Of a stretch of 64,000 bases of DNA, positions 10,855 through 22,231 are shown one piece after another. The stretch's first letter is position 1, and every line of letters starts with the position of its first letter. The stretch is taken from the NCBI RefSeq assembly GCF_040869045.1, contig NC_090319.1:57260779-57324778 (forward strand), written 5' to 3'. The notes below the pieces were generated by a model. It made no database searches. It had not been told where the DNA came from and was given only the letters and a program-made list of their open reading frames with translations. The DNA comes from Eurosta solidaginis (taxonomy: Eukaryota; Arthropoda; Insecta; Diptera; Tephritidae). The position numbers were made by a program, and so were the translations under genes.

Positions 10855-12700
10855 GTTAGGATAGAGTGGCTACCGGTGCGAGCACCAGTGCACTTGGGCC
10901 CATAAAGTTCCCGTTGTGATACCACGTGGATCTCTCCCCTACTCAAACCAACAGGTAGATTTAGCAAACGTCAGGAATTTCTTTGGTTACAAGTTACCCA
11001 GATCACAAAGATCGCCAAAGAAAGGTGATCCCAGAGATTTCTTCCTCGTCCTATTCAGGCCACACGAGCTAAGTGTGTGGCAGGATTCAAGACTCTCCAT
11101 CTCATACCCGCTTCCCTAAGGAAAATCCTTTTCAAAGCGAGCTTACATGTAGCGAGCGGCATGCTCAATCCCTTCTAAGACGACGAAAGCGGAACGGATG
11201 TGCCTCCTCTTGCAAGTTCGTCGGCCATCTCATTGCCCGGTACATCCGAATGTCCAGCCACCCGTACCAGACAAAGGTAAGTTTGGTCAGCGATCTCGTT
11301 GAGAGATTTGCGGCACTTCTTGACTGTCCTGGACTTACACGAAACCGATCCAAACGCTTTTAGTGCAGCCTGGCTGTCAGAGTAAATACAAATTTGGTTA
11401 TATCCACAGCATTTCTCAGGTGCTCGACGGCCTCGCTAATAGCAGTCACCTCCGCCTGAAAAACGCTTCAATGATCGGGTAGGCTAAAGGATAGATTCCA
11501 CCCTAGTTGAGGTGCAAAAACACTGCTACCCACCTTATTATCCAGTTTGGAGCCGTCAGTATATATCTGCAGCCTATCGCTCAGGTCAGGCGGCTCCCTC
11601 AACCAATAATCCCTATCCGGGATAAAAACCTCGTACTTCATATCGAAAAAGACAGTCGGAGCGCAATAGTCCGACGAAGGCGAATCCAGATTCTTAAGGA
11701 TGGCTGCATGGCCCTACAGCTGTACAGTACCACCGTTGCTTTTTTCACACGCTTCTGAGCGTTTTCCCTCCAGGATAGTTTCCTATCCAAAATTACTCCT
11801 AGGTATTTGGCAGAGTCCCTCAGCGTCAGGGTAGTATCTGCTAGCACCGGCAGCTGCAACGCAGGTATCTTATGTTTTCTAGTGAACGGAACCAGTTCAG
11901 TTTTTTCTGAATTGACCGATAGACCTTTACTCCTAGTCCAGTTCTCCCCCAGCTTAAGCTTAGTTTGCCTTAGATCACATAGTGTCTGCGGAAACTTCCC
12001 GCTAATTAACAGCGCGAAGTTATCTGCACACACACGCATATGCGATTACCTTGCCGCAACCGTCCTTCTCAAGAAGAACCAAGAGCTCATTAAGTGTGGC
12101 AACCCATAGAATTGGAGAAAGTACCCACCCTGTGGGCTACCTCTCCGTATGTGTTCGACCACCGTTGAGCCTGCGAGGGCGGCATGAACCTTTCTTCGCA
12201 GCAGTTTCACTAGCCCCGAATCGGCCCCAAGCCGATTAGTGTATCAGTTATCGCAGAGGGCGTAACATTGTTGAAAGTTCCCTCAGTATCGAGAAAAGGT
12301 ATGAGTATGAAGCCCTTGTGCGTCAAGGATTTATTGATCTGGGAGACGACTGCATGCAAGGCCGTTTCCGTGGACCCCCCCTTTCATGTACGCACGCTGG
12401 GACGTCGATAAATTTGCCTGCAAGGACACCCTTAGTGTAGAGTCCATTAATCTCTCGAGTGTTTTCCAGCTGGAAGAATGTCAGACAAATCGGTGTGAAG
12501 TCTTTAGGGGTCACTTGACAAGTATAAAGGTATAAAGGTGACCCTTTTATTGTTCCAACCCTGTGGAATATGGTTAAGAGCATAAACTCCTTTGAAAATG
12601 TTATACAACCACAAAGAGCTCAGCTCCATTGTTTGCTGGAGTTGTACCGGGGTGTTTTGAATGGTTTGAATGACATTATATCCCATTTAATTTTACCCAA
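10855..12700 (-). pseudogene. decayed Loa/R1-like LINE, RT to RNase H, antisense
   Basis: Read on the minus strand from 12700: RT fingers (PVQLQQTMELSSLWL, IPQGWNNKRVTFIP), palm (AGKFIDVPACVHE), a damaged catalytic box (CADNFALLISG near 12005), then GLSVNSEKTELVPFTRKHK and YLGVILDRKLSWRENAQKRV. An RNase H domain follows (RLQIYTDGSKLDNKVGS, FQAEV) and a cysteine-containing C-terminal tail. The 3' flank carries GGTTAGGTTAGG on the plus strand, a common LINE tail. Multiple stops and frameshifts and 5' truncation make it inactive. 22232-23157 is a second fragment of the same family. Confidence 0.75.
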
Positions 12701-13555
12701 AGTAATGACCTTGGAGGTAAAACGCGCCACGTATTTTTTTTTTTTAAATAGTGGCACCGTTTTCCGAGGGTTTTCTAAAAAGCTAGATTAGTGCGATATC
12801 CAGCGATACACATTGCCAAAGTAAAATCCTATTTTGGTAAAATATCGTCTCTTTAAAAGCCCTGGAAAACTTGCCACATTCATAACGCCCAATTTGTGAC
12901 CATATTTTCACTTACTCATAGATAAATGTATATTGGCATGGCTTATGGTTGTCTTAAGCTAAATAATTGCATAGCTTCATAAAATAGAAAATACGAAAAA
13001 TATAATCCCCAAAATATGAATAAACTCACCAATGGAAAAATTTATAGATTATAAATATGGCGGAAAACCAAAAACTAATTGGTTGGCTATGGTGTCGTTA
13101 TGACTAAGGCGTTATTTAATGGCTTCAATAACCGATTAGATTGACTTCCATATAATTCGTTTGATCGGCTGTTTTACATAGGGTTTGCCAGGGCCTTAAA
13201 TAGTCATTCCGCAATTTCGTTTTCATCTCATGATCTATTCATACAAAAGGGAACTTTAAAGTTGTGATTAAAGTTTGGTCTCACAACTTAATTCATTTGC
13301 ATGCGTCACACTTTCATTCCATATAAAAATTATTTATTTAAATCATCAATTGCAATAAAAAATATTTATTTAATCACAATTATAACAATTTATTAGAACA
13401 TTATACAAGCTAAAAATATCGTCATTGCGACTGCTTAGCGGAATATCACCATATTTCAACTGTTGTTTCGAAAACGCCTTATCTCAAATGTTTCGAAATT
13501 CGGTACTCAGTCGTATTAGGGTGATATTCCAATAAACAGTCTATTTATAACAACA
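12701..13555. other. unique spacer downstream of the protease gene
   Basis: No coding, RNA or repeat feature I can support. Contains AATAAA-type words on the minus strand near 13330-13370 that could serve polyadenylation of the protease homolog; this is weak in such AT-rich DNA. Confidence 0.4.
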
Positions 13556-13559
13556 CCCT

Positions 13560-14279
13560 TCAGTACATCCTGTACGTTATAAAGTTTCGAACTATGGGAC
13601 TTGCTACAACCAAATATATATTCGGAGAATCGTCCATGATACTTTGTGCCACCGCATAAAGTTGTCCATTAAAAACGCCTCCTGCTCCAGTATCTCCACC
13701 ACATATATCTCCTTTACACCCAAAAGCAGTCAAGGTTGCTCCTTCATTGCCATATTCTTTTATTTTCACGAGCGCAGTTTTGAGAGGACGAGAAGAAGCA
13801 TCATTGTTGTCACGAAATGTACCCCATCCACTAATTTTCATATATTTTCCCGGCTTTAATTTTAATTGAGCATTGCAAAGTGGTATTATTTGTACGCTAT
13901 CATTCTCTTCAAAGGGTAAAATCACTTTAACCACAGCTAGATTCATAAAATTTCTTGCTGGATTAAAATTGGGATGCCTATATATTTACTGCACACAGTG
14001 TGGTTCCCCTCTATCTATTTCTATATTTGTTGCACCAGCTACAACGAGGAGATCAATCTTATTTATAGCACTTACGCAATGCGCCACTGTAACCACCGAT
14101 TTAAGACTGACTATGGAACCAACGCAAGCATAGGTGCTACCACGAAGTATTGCAACTGAATGTGGGCTTTTCGTTATATCTATAGGCACTCCATTTTTAA
14201 CGCGAAATTGAGCACTCGTATAGCTGAAAATGCAGTTAAGCAGGACGAAAAACAGCGCGAAATTATTTCGTTGAAGCAT
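13560..14279 (-). pseudogene. secreted serine protease homolog (chymotrypsin fold), interrupted by an in-frame stop
   Basis: A single-exon 239-codon frame starts at ATG 14277-14279. It has a hydrophobic signal peptide (FALFFVLLNCIF), an activation-like junction, and the S1-family core: C-x-G-S-I-V with VTVAHC (catalytic His) and PLCNAQ. A WGTF segment and a C-terminal IVRNFITYRM follow. The aspartate of the triad is replaced (MNLAVV where the family has ND-I-A), and the serine motif reads CGGDTGAGG, with Thr in place of Ser. It therefore cannot be a normal trypsin and belongs with clip-less serine protease homologs. A TAA at 13986-13988 splits the frame into 97 codons and a downstream block (13 codons, then 128 from the next Met), both in the same frame. 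Options are a recent pseudogene, stop readthrough, or a sequence error. It is the only host-type gene in the window. Confidence 0.8.
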
Positions 14280-14345
14280 TTTATTTTAAAACCTTTTTTA
14301 CCACTTTTAGAGTATAAAGTACACCGAGATTAATTTTGTGCGCGC

Positions 14346-14353
14346 TATTTATA
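14346..14353 (-). promoter_or_regulatory. TATA box upstream of the protease homolog
   Basis: TATAAATA on the minus strand, about 70 bp upstream of the ATG at 14279. This leaves room for transcription start near 14320 and a short 5' UTR, the usual layout of fly digestive or secreted protease genes. No strong Inr was identified. Confidence 0.5.
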
Positions 14354-14444
14354 CCTAATTGAGTCTTGTAAATAAAAAAAAAGATTCCGGGAATTTTATA
14401 TAACAAAAGTACCTCTAGTTAAAGCTACTCAAGACCAATCTTGT

Positions 14445-15354
14445 TATACTCAGCGTGCTTTGCACACAGAGTGCATTAAGTTTGGTAACATAACGTGCAT
14501 AAACGAATCGAGATAAATATAGACTTCCAGATATTAAAATGCTGAGGATTAAAAACGGAATTGATTTCGACATGTCCGTCTATCCGTCCGTCCATCTGTC
14601 GGTGCACGCGATAACGTGAGTAAATATTGAGAATAAAATATTGCAATTTGGTATATGAGTTCCTTGGCGCTCATCTCACACGGCTATTAAAAATGAGGGA
14701 AATCGGATGGTAACCACGCCCACTTTTTACATGTATAACATTTTGGAAAACACATAAAACCTTATTATTTAGTAAATAATTTATTTAGACTTTTAAAATT
14801 TGATTTGTGAACTAATATTAAGACTCTTGATTTTCTTTTGTTTGAAAATGGGCGTGGCACCGCCCACTTGTGATAAAATCAATTTTACAAATATTATTAA
14901 TCATAAATCAAAAACCGTTAAACATAACGTCATAACAAACATCGACGGAGAGTTGCTTTACTATAAAAATTGCTTCGAAGAGAAATTAACGAAATCGGCG
15001 AAGGACCACGCCCATTTTTATATAAAGGATATATAAAAGGATCGTGGACGAATAAAATAAGCCATGTCTTTGCAAAAAAGAGCTTTATATCAATGGTGTT
15101 TCATTTTCCAAGTGAAATTATAACAAGAAAGAGGAAAAACTTTTAATTTTTGAAAATGGGCGTGGATGACTCGAAGAAAAATTAAAAGATCGTAATAAGA
15201 TTGTGTAGTATAAAGGATATTTCACTTATCAAGTTTTATTGTACGAGGAAATTAGGAGACATTTTTTTATTCCGATCAAGCATTACAAAACATTTCTAGA
15301 GCGACGCTGAGCATATAATAGTCAATTACATCCAAACTTAGACACCCTTACTTG
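14445..15354 (+). mobile_element. Helentron (DINE-1-like), unit copy 1
   Basis: Starts TATACTCAGCGTGCTTTGCA and ends CACCCTTACTTG. The interior has the family landmarks: a run of TCCGTC words, GATAACGTGAGTAAAT, and repeated GGGCGTGGC / CCACGCCCA words. There is no gene; the 78-codon frame at 14800 is incidental. The copy at 25000-26102 aligns along its length, and 23158-23308 is its 3' end. All three continue into the same downstream 1.65 kb. Confidence 0.75.
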
Positions 15355-17017
15355 TTTTTTGTTTGTTTTAATTAGCTGAAAAAACATATTTTGCTCTATT
15401 AAAACAACAAATGAAACGTATTTATTGATATTCTAGAGAAATGAATTGACGCACTTTGCTATACTTTTTCAAAACAACATTTCTTTGCAATTGGTTGTGT
15501 ATTTATACGTGGGCGAATCCAAAATAAGGTCCACCACGAACCGAAAATCAAAAGTGGTCAGACTTTATTTCTGTCACTTAGGATTAAAGGTCAAATATGT
15601 GTGTGATGTGGAAATCAAATAGTTTATTCTTTCCCCTCGTCGAGGATAGAGAAACATAATTTCAAAGAAAGGCAAACGAAAGGTTTTGCAAATTTGGATG
15701 TTTTACTCACAAAGTATAACCTTCTTTCTTTATATTGCTGCGCTGTTAAACCCATATCTATATTTTTGCTTTTAATAAAATTTTGTCTAGACTTTCATTG
15801 AGTATTTAAAAAAACTTCAGAAAACGGAGGTTTTCCTGCCCTTATCTTTATTATTTTCCTAGTAAGCAAACGTCGATTTCAAATTAAAAAAGCGTTCAGA
15901 TGTTAAGTAGGTCTGTTTACTAAATATTTCCGGAAAGTTCGAGTAACATTTTTTATTGGCGTCTAAAATTTGTCAAGTCCATTACCTCTCTTCCATTAGT
16001 TGATCCATATATTGGCCTATAACTTTATTTCTGTTAAACCAACGAAGAAAGCTTATATGTTGTCAGAAAGAGGGCATTTTGCGCTTTCAGCAGTGTATAA
16101 ACTGTTAATTGATTCTTGGAGAAGTTAGAGAAATCTTACAAAATACATATGACGAAAATTTAAATTGTTGTATCTCTTTTTTAATTTATATATACAAAGG
16201 ATTATCCGACGAAAATCTAAAATCAGTTCTGATTTCAAAAAGATGTGAATTTTAAAGATTAATGTAGGTTTTATTGGTGTATTCAACAATTTCATATGAA
16301 GACACAAACCAGCTTGCATTTTTATTGTGAATCTTATCTGTTTAAAAAAATATATACATATATATATATTTTTCGACTAGAAATTGTTAAATGGAAATAT
16401 CTTATCTAAATGTCAATGGATTTATTATATTCGTGAGCTTTTGAACGAAAGTTATATACCAGATACGTCACCGCTTACGAAAAGGGGGGTTTTGAGCCCT
16501 TAGCAGGGACTTTGAGGGCGTATTCGAAATTCCAGATTTGCTGATTTTGTTTACTATGCTAGACCTAAAACTTGATTTCTCGCAAAGAATATATTTTCAA
16601 TGTCATATAGTGTAATACATTCAAAATAAATTGTCGCGTCCGTAACCGTACTTAAGCTTATATTCATTTAAGGAATGTAAAATCTCCCTTTAACTTCATT
16701 AAGTTTTGCATAAGTACTTTCACAAGCATTAAAAAATTACTTCTATTTCTTGTCGCGTCGGAACCTCATCATATACATTTTTTAAGGGTACGCACAATTG
16801 GTGCTTCAAATATTGTAATATCCGCTCAGCCCGCTGTTCATGTTCTCTTCTATGCAGTTTGAAATGCGTGCGACTGCCGCGTACATTACCAAGGAATTGC
16901 CCATATGTATTTGCGAAGTGTGTTATAAGTTTTTTTTGTATTAAGTTAACACGTGTACAATGAATGTATTTTTAATGAAAAGTACATATTAGTTTTATTA
17001 TTAGTTTTATCTGTTTT
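15355..17017. repeat. 1.65-kb downstream unit, copy 1
   Basis: Colinear with 23309-24959 and 26103-27115 plus 30105-30236. Shared landmarks are GAATTGACGCA(C/G)TTTGCTAT, AAAACGGAGGTTTTCCTGCC, AGAAAGAGGGCATTTTGCGC and GCGTCGGAACCTCATCATAT. Copies 1 and 2 both stop after TTAGTTTTATCTGTTTT (17017 and 24959). No convincing coding frame, so this is either non-coding transduced DNA or the body of an unrecognised element. Confidence 0.75.
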
Positions 17018-17440
17018 CAAGTTGGTAATATTCCATCGTATACTACTAAAAACCCAGAGTTGGGAGCAGTGCACTAAAGTGTTTGAGTGACAACACTTAC
17101 AACTTAAGTGGGCTGACTTAATCAAGATCTTGCCTTAAGTATTAATGATACGTTAATTTGTTATGAATTTAAACGTCTGCTCCCCCCTCGTGCTGGTCGC
17201 CTTGTCACTGGCGATGGGGCTTAAACGAGTGCCTGAGGAATCTCTCTATTAGAGAACCTCAGACGGTGGTGAACTAAGAGGAAAGGCTCTCGTGACTTGC
17301 AACCGCGGGATTGTAGACAGATCTCAACAGGTCAGTTTACGTCTCTTACAACTGTAAGCGATGGGAGGATCGTCGCACCAGCACCACCCCAATCCAGGGT
17401 GTTGAGGTACCCGTGCCAATGGATGAATGGTGAGCGGATG

Positions 17441-17662
17441 GGTTAATACAATTGCTGATCCCGAAAGGTCCCCTTCTATGCCCGGGCAAGGTCGGTGGTA
17501 TAAGTGCCTTCTCAACGCATACCGGCTCTGCGTACGAGTGACCAACCTTTTGGTTAATACAATTGCTGATCCCGAAAGGTCCCCTTCGATGCCCGGGCAA
17601 GGTCGGTGGTATAAGTGCCTTCTCAACGCATACCGGCTCTGCGTACGAGTGACCAACCTTTT
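17441..17662. repeat. two 111-bp tandem repeats in the LINE 5' region
   Basis: GGTTAATACAATTGCTGATC starts at 17441 and again at 17552; the two copies differ at about one base (CTTCTATGCC versus CTTCGATGCC). Tandem 5' UTR monomers carry promoter activity in several LINEs; whether these do is inference. They also explain the duplicated peptide in the minus-strand frame at 17324-17722, which is not a gene. Confidence 0.9.
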
Positions 17663-17673
17663 CCCGCTTACAC

Positions 17674-17960
17674 GTGGTCTCGGCCTACATGGCCCATGAT
17701 AGGATAGCTCTACCTCCAGCAAACTTTATAAATAATAGCGGCGGGTGCAGCATAATTGTCGGCTGCGACGCCAATGCAAGAAACGCCATATGGGGCAGCT
17801 CCTCAACCAACGAGAGACGTGAGTCCCTTCTACACTTTATGCTGGGAGAAATTCCTAGATCTAACTTTGACGATGTTGACCCGGCGCTAGTGGAAAACTG
17901 TAGAGTGTCACACAAAGCCTCTCTCTCGGACCTTCGACATCAGATTAGGATCTGACCAGA
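17674..17960 (+). pseudogene. partial LINE endonuclease
   Basis: Contains VSAYMAHDR, IIVGCDANARNAIWGSS and TNERRESLLHFML, the mid-domain landmarks of the AP endonuclease in Loa/R1/I-type LINEs (the G-C-D-A-N-A motif carries the catalytic Asp and Asn). The N-terminal part is absent and the frame breaks before the final SDHRH-like motif, present here as SDLRH. Confidence 0.75.
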
Positions 17961-18576
17961 CTCACCGCTACAGAAACCCAAAAAGAACAAAGTGGGATAA
18001 ATTTGGAAGGCTAACTAAGCCAGCTTTAGAAATAAGCGGACCTAACATAAACTGCCCGCAAAAGCTTGGTGAGCTAGTCGTCAAGGTAGAGCTCGCGATA
18101 ATTACCTCTTACAACAAGTGCACCCCATTTAGTATTCGCAAAAGGAAGTCCCCACCCTGGTGGTGCGGGGACCTTTGGAAACTTGGAACGACAGTACGGA
18201 AGGCATTTAATGAATACCTCACAGCCAAGGAGTGGCAGCCATATAACGATGCGCTCAAAGCATATAAAAAAGCTATAAGGGTAGCGAAGGCTGTGTCCTG
18301 GCAATCCTTCTGCTCCTCCATAGAAAACACTCGTGAGTCCTCCAGACTGAGTAAAATTCTGTCCAAAGAACACCACAACAATCGCTTCGTAAGAATTGAG
18401 GTAGGCTTATGGACAAACTTAGCAGAGGACTCCCTGGGTACACTCATCAATACTCACTTCCCTGGATGCGATCTAGCAGGGACGCTCAGCCCTCAGAAGG
18501 CTTACTCGACAGGATAATAGACAGCGAAAAGATCAGGTTTGCCATCAATGACTTCTCTCCATTCAAATAGCCCGGT
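17961..18576 (+). pseudogene. LINE linker between endonuclease and RT
   Basis: Broken frames reading PKRTKWDKFGRL, RKSPPWWCGDLWKLGTTVRK, AYKKAIRVAKAVSWQSFCSS and ILSKEHHNNRFVRIEVG, the usual linker preceding RT in Loa/R1-type LINEs. Frame changes near 17950 and 18500. Confidence 0.65.
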
Positions 18577-19640
18577 GTGGATATAGGCGTTATCCCGGTA
18601 ATGCTACAAAAGCTAGGTGATCCAATGATCCTATGGCTGGAAACGGTATACAGAGCGAGTATCGCACTGACCTATATTCCACAAAGGTGGAGAAAAACAA
18701 AAGTAATCTTTCTGCCAAAAGCGGGCAGACACACACACGAAAATGCCAAAGACTACAGGCCAATAATTCATGCTCAAGGTCCTTGATAGGCTTCTGTATA
18801 TCTATATTAGATCAATAATAACAGCACCAAACATGTCAAAGGCACAGCACGCGTACATGAAGGGACGATCTACGGAGACCGTCCTCCATGAGCTAACGGG
18901 TTTTGTGGAAAGATCACTACACTACAAACAATTCACACTAGCAGCTTTCCTAGATATAGAAGGCGCCTTCAACAACATCGAAACCGGCACATTTGTGAAA
19001 GCGCTGCAAAGGGCCGGAGTTGACAACCACATTTTTGGATGGATTCAATCATTGCTGGAAAACAGAACCATGCAAGCAGATATGGGCTCAGAGACAATGA
19101 CCCGTAAAGTGGGTAGGGTGTTCACCCCAGGGCGGGGTCCTCTCGCCAATACTCTGGGTCATTGCACTGAACGAGATACTACTCGAACTGGACAAGAATG
19201 GTGTTAAGGATGTAGCATACGCAGACGACGTGGTCATTGCAGTCTCGGGGGTTTTTCCCTTCCCGCTAAGCGACATCCTTCAGGGTGCGCTAAATAGGCT
19301 ACACACCTGGGCGGCATCGTGCGGCCTCAAAATCAACCCTAGCAAAACAGAACTGATACTGTTCAATAACAGAAAGAAAATACCGACATTTCGACTGCCC
19401 TCACTAGATGGTACGGAACTCTCGCTCTCAACTAGAGTTAAGTACCTAGGCGTCGTAATAGACAAAAAGAGTAGAGAAGGCGTATATCGCATACTACTCC
19501 TGCAAGAGAATAGTCAGCATAAATTGGGGGCTAAAGCCAAAACTTATGGTGTGGCTCTACACGGGGGTCATAAGGCCCATCCTGGCATACGGAGCCATAG
19601 CATAGTGGCCCGCCCTGAACAAGCAATACAACACTAAAAA
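18577..19640 (+). pseudogene. LINE reverse transcriptase, frameshifted
   Basis: RT blocks in order: GDPMILWLETVYRASI and YIPQRWRKTKVIFLPKAG, then MSKAQHAYMKGRSTETVLHE and FTLAAFLDIEGAFNNIETGT (motif A aspartate). A shifted frame gives AYADDVVIAVSG with the catalytic YADD at 19218-19229, followed by GLKINPSKTELILF and VKYLGVVIDKK. At least two frameshifts lie between 18786 and 19230. The catalytic residues themselves are intact. Confidence 0.8.
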
Positions 19641-19918
19641 ATAAAGGGCAGTACGCGCAGGGTAATAGATGCACTTAGATTGTGCCCGACGGACGCACTA
19701 AATGTTATACTTAACCTACTGCCATTGGTCCTCCACATTAGATATACAGCGATCAGCACAGCCGTCAGGCTAAGGGAGTCTAGATGCTGGAAAGAAAAAC
19801 GATATGGCCACAGCGACATCCTAACAAGGTTCGCCGGGGTGGATTCGACAACAGATTACCTCTCAAAAACACTGATCTTCGACAGAAATTACAAGGTGTA
19901 GATACCCTGTAGAACGGA

Positions 19919-20608
19919 TTGGTCGGCCGAAAAAGTTGGCAGGGAGGGGTCACCTCACTCTACACTGACGGATCAAAAATGGACTGCAGCGTCGGCGCAG
20001 GTGTCTTCTCCAACCAATTAAAAGTCGCAATCCCCATCCGTCTTCCAAACACAGCTAGTATCTTCCAAGCAGAGCTGCAAGGAATAGAGAGGGCCTGCAT
20101 CTTCCTGCTGCAGAACCGGATACACGGTGAGGTAGTCATATACTCCGACAGTCAAGCGGCGCTCAAGGCGCTAGAATCACCGTACACATCCTCTAAAGCC
20201 GTCGATAACTATAAGAGGGTGCTACGTGAAGCAGCTAACCAGGCAGCTATCACACTCAGCTGGGTACCCGGCCACAGGAGCATTGACCGCAGCGAAAAAG
20301 CGGATGAAATAGCAAAGGCAGGAGCATCATTAGACATCATGGAAGCAGTCGCGGTGCATCGGCCACTCACATCAATTAAAAGAGACATTCTCACCTATCT
20401 TAGGAAAATAGCAATCCGCGATTGGTACTCTACGGACACCTGTAGAATCACCAAACTAATCTGGCCAGAGTACAACCAGAAAAGGACCGATGATCTACTA
20501 AATAGGTCTAGGAAGGAAATATACAGAATCACGGCCACAATTACAGGGCACTGGCCGTTTGGCCCGCATGCGAGTAGAATGGGTGGAATTTTCGGTCCCG
20601 AGCTCTAG
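19919..20608 (+). pseudogene. RNase H domain and C-terminal tail of the Loa-like LINE
   Basis: A 229-codon open segment with all RNase H active-site positions: LYTDGSK (Asp), FQAELQGIE (Glu), IYSDSQAALKAL (Asp) and WVPGHRSIDRSEKADEIAK (His and Asp). The tail (IYRITATITGHWPFG, HASRMG) is the region just before the cysteine cluster in related LINEs, which is then lost. It has no start of its own because it is part of ORF2; the link to the RT is broken by a stop near 19900. Confidence 0.8.
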
Positions 20609-20837
20609 GCAACTATGTGTTTCCGGACTTAAGGGCGGTGTCAAACTGCCGCATCAAAGACATCAGTACCTTTATTGTTTTAACCAAGTGGTTTGAGTAA
20701 AACAATACGCAGGGTACATCAGCCAAAATATAATTGGTTCCAGGAGAAAATGCATCAAAATGGCGCCTAGAGCGCTACTTGGGCCCGGCTCCATAGCCGG
20801 GCAGCACAGCAACCAACCAACCAACCAAAGTCTGCTC

Positions 20838-21090
20838 ATCTTTCACATATTTGTAAAACTAGCCAATACCCGCTGGCCAGTTCGCTCTAAGAAAATACCA
20901 GGGCTGCAACCCGTTTCGAACCGAACCACCCGCTATTTTGGGGCTTTAAACCGAACCACGAACCGAACCGAAAATCACCCAGAAAATGTTTCGGTTCGGT
21001 TCAAAAAAAGTTTCAACAAAAATCACTTAACTTATTTAATTCACCACTTTGTTTGAAAAGACAACTCTAAGATACAATTGCATACATTTT
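20838..21090. other. spacer with CGAACC-rich stretch
   Basis: 20925-21005 is built from repeated CGAACC words, with the reverse complement GGTTCGGTTC at its end, giving a loose inverted repeat. No gene. Possibly a small element end. Confidence 0.4.
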
Positions 21091-22231
21091 TATACTCAGT
21101 TGAGCAGAGCTCACAGAGTATATTAACTTTGATTGGATAACGGTTGTTTGTACAGGTATAAAGGAATCGAGATAGATATATATCAAAATCATCAGTATCG
21201 AAAAAAATTCGATTGAGCCATGTCCGTCCGTCCGTTAACACGATAACTTGAGTAAATTTTGAGGTATCTTGATGAAATATGGTATGTAGGTTCCTGGGCA
21301 CTCATCTCAGATCGCTATTTAAAATGAACTATATCGAACTATAACCACGCCCACTTTTTCGATATCGAAAATTTCGAAAAATCGAAAAAGTGCGATAATT
21401 CATTACCAAATACGGATAAAGCGATGAAACTTGGTAGGTGAGTTGAACCTATGACGCAGACTAGAAAACTAGTAAAATTTTTTATGTTGATATCCCGAAA
21501 AGGCGTCCACGAATAGAACTAAGGCCCATTCCCTTTTAGAATACTTATTAACACCTTTCGTTTGATACCCATATTGTACAAAAGCATTCTAGAGTCACCC
21601 CTGGTCCACCTTAATGGCAATATCTCGAAAAGGCGTCCACCTATAGAACTAAGGCCCACTCCGCTTTAAAATACACATCAACAACTTTTCCATAGATATC
21701 CATATTGTAAAAACGCATTCTGGAGTCACCCCTGGTCCACGTTTATGGCGATATCTCGAAAAGGCGTCCACCCATAGAACTAAGGCCCATTCCCTTTTAA
21801 AATACTTATTAACACCTTTCGTTTGATACCCATATCGTACAAACAAATTCTAGAGTCAGCCCTGGTCCACCTTTATGGCGATATCTCGAAAAGGCGTCCA
21901 CCCATAGAACTAAGGCCCATTCCCTTTTAAAATACTTATTAACACCTTTCGTTTGATACCCATATTGTACAGAAGCATTCTAGAGTCAACCCTGGTCCAC
22001 CTTTATAACGATATTCCGAAAAGGCGTCCACCTATAGAACTAAGGCCCACTCCCTTTCAAAATACTCATTAGCACTTTTCATTTGATATCCATATGGTAC
22101 AAAAAAAATCTAGAGTCACCCCTGGTCCACCTTTATAACGATATTCCGAAAAGGTGTCCACCTATAGAACTAAGACCTACGCCCTTTTAAAATACTCATT
22201 AACACCTTTCATTTGATACCCATATCATACA
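21091..22231 (+). mobile_element. Helentron 5' part with ~6 tandem repeats
   Basis: Starts TATACTCAGTTGAGCAGAGC, passes through ATAACGGTTGTTTGTACAGG and the TCCGTCCGTCC run, then enters a tandem array (21480-22231). The array unit of about 125-135 bp contains GGCGTCCACC, GAACTAAGGCCCA and TTTGATACCCATAT. This is the plus-strand counterpart of the 31-copy array at 39780-43760. It stops within a unit where antisense Loa sequence begins. Confidence 0.75.

Larger units (their letters stand above)
17183..20829 (+). mobile_element. Loa/I-like LINE with 8-bp target-site duplication
   Basis: Flanked by GTCTGCTC at 17175-17182 and 20830-20837. Order of parts: GC-rich 5' region with tandem repeats (17441-17662), a partial endonuclease, linker, reverse transcriptase, RNase H, a 3' hairpin (stem GCCCGGCT / AGCCGGGC at 20783-20802) and a CAAC-repeat tail. 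ORF1 and the start of the endonuclease are missing, so an internal deletion joined the 5' UTR to mid-endonuclease near 17670. Frames are broken in several places. Endonuclease plus RT plus RNase H in one element fits the Loa/I groups. Confidence 0.8.

Noticed and set aside
13560..13946. Separate small gene starting at the internal Met 13944-13946
   Set aside because: It is the same reading frame as 13986-14279 and the protein fold only makes sense as one protease homolog split by a stop.
17324..17722. 132-codon minus-strand frame with an internally repeated peptide
   Set aside because: The repeat in the peptide is just the 111-bp DNA duplication of the LINE 5' region read on the wrong strand.
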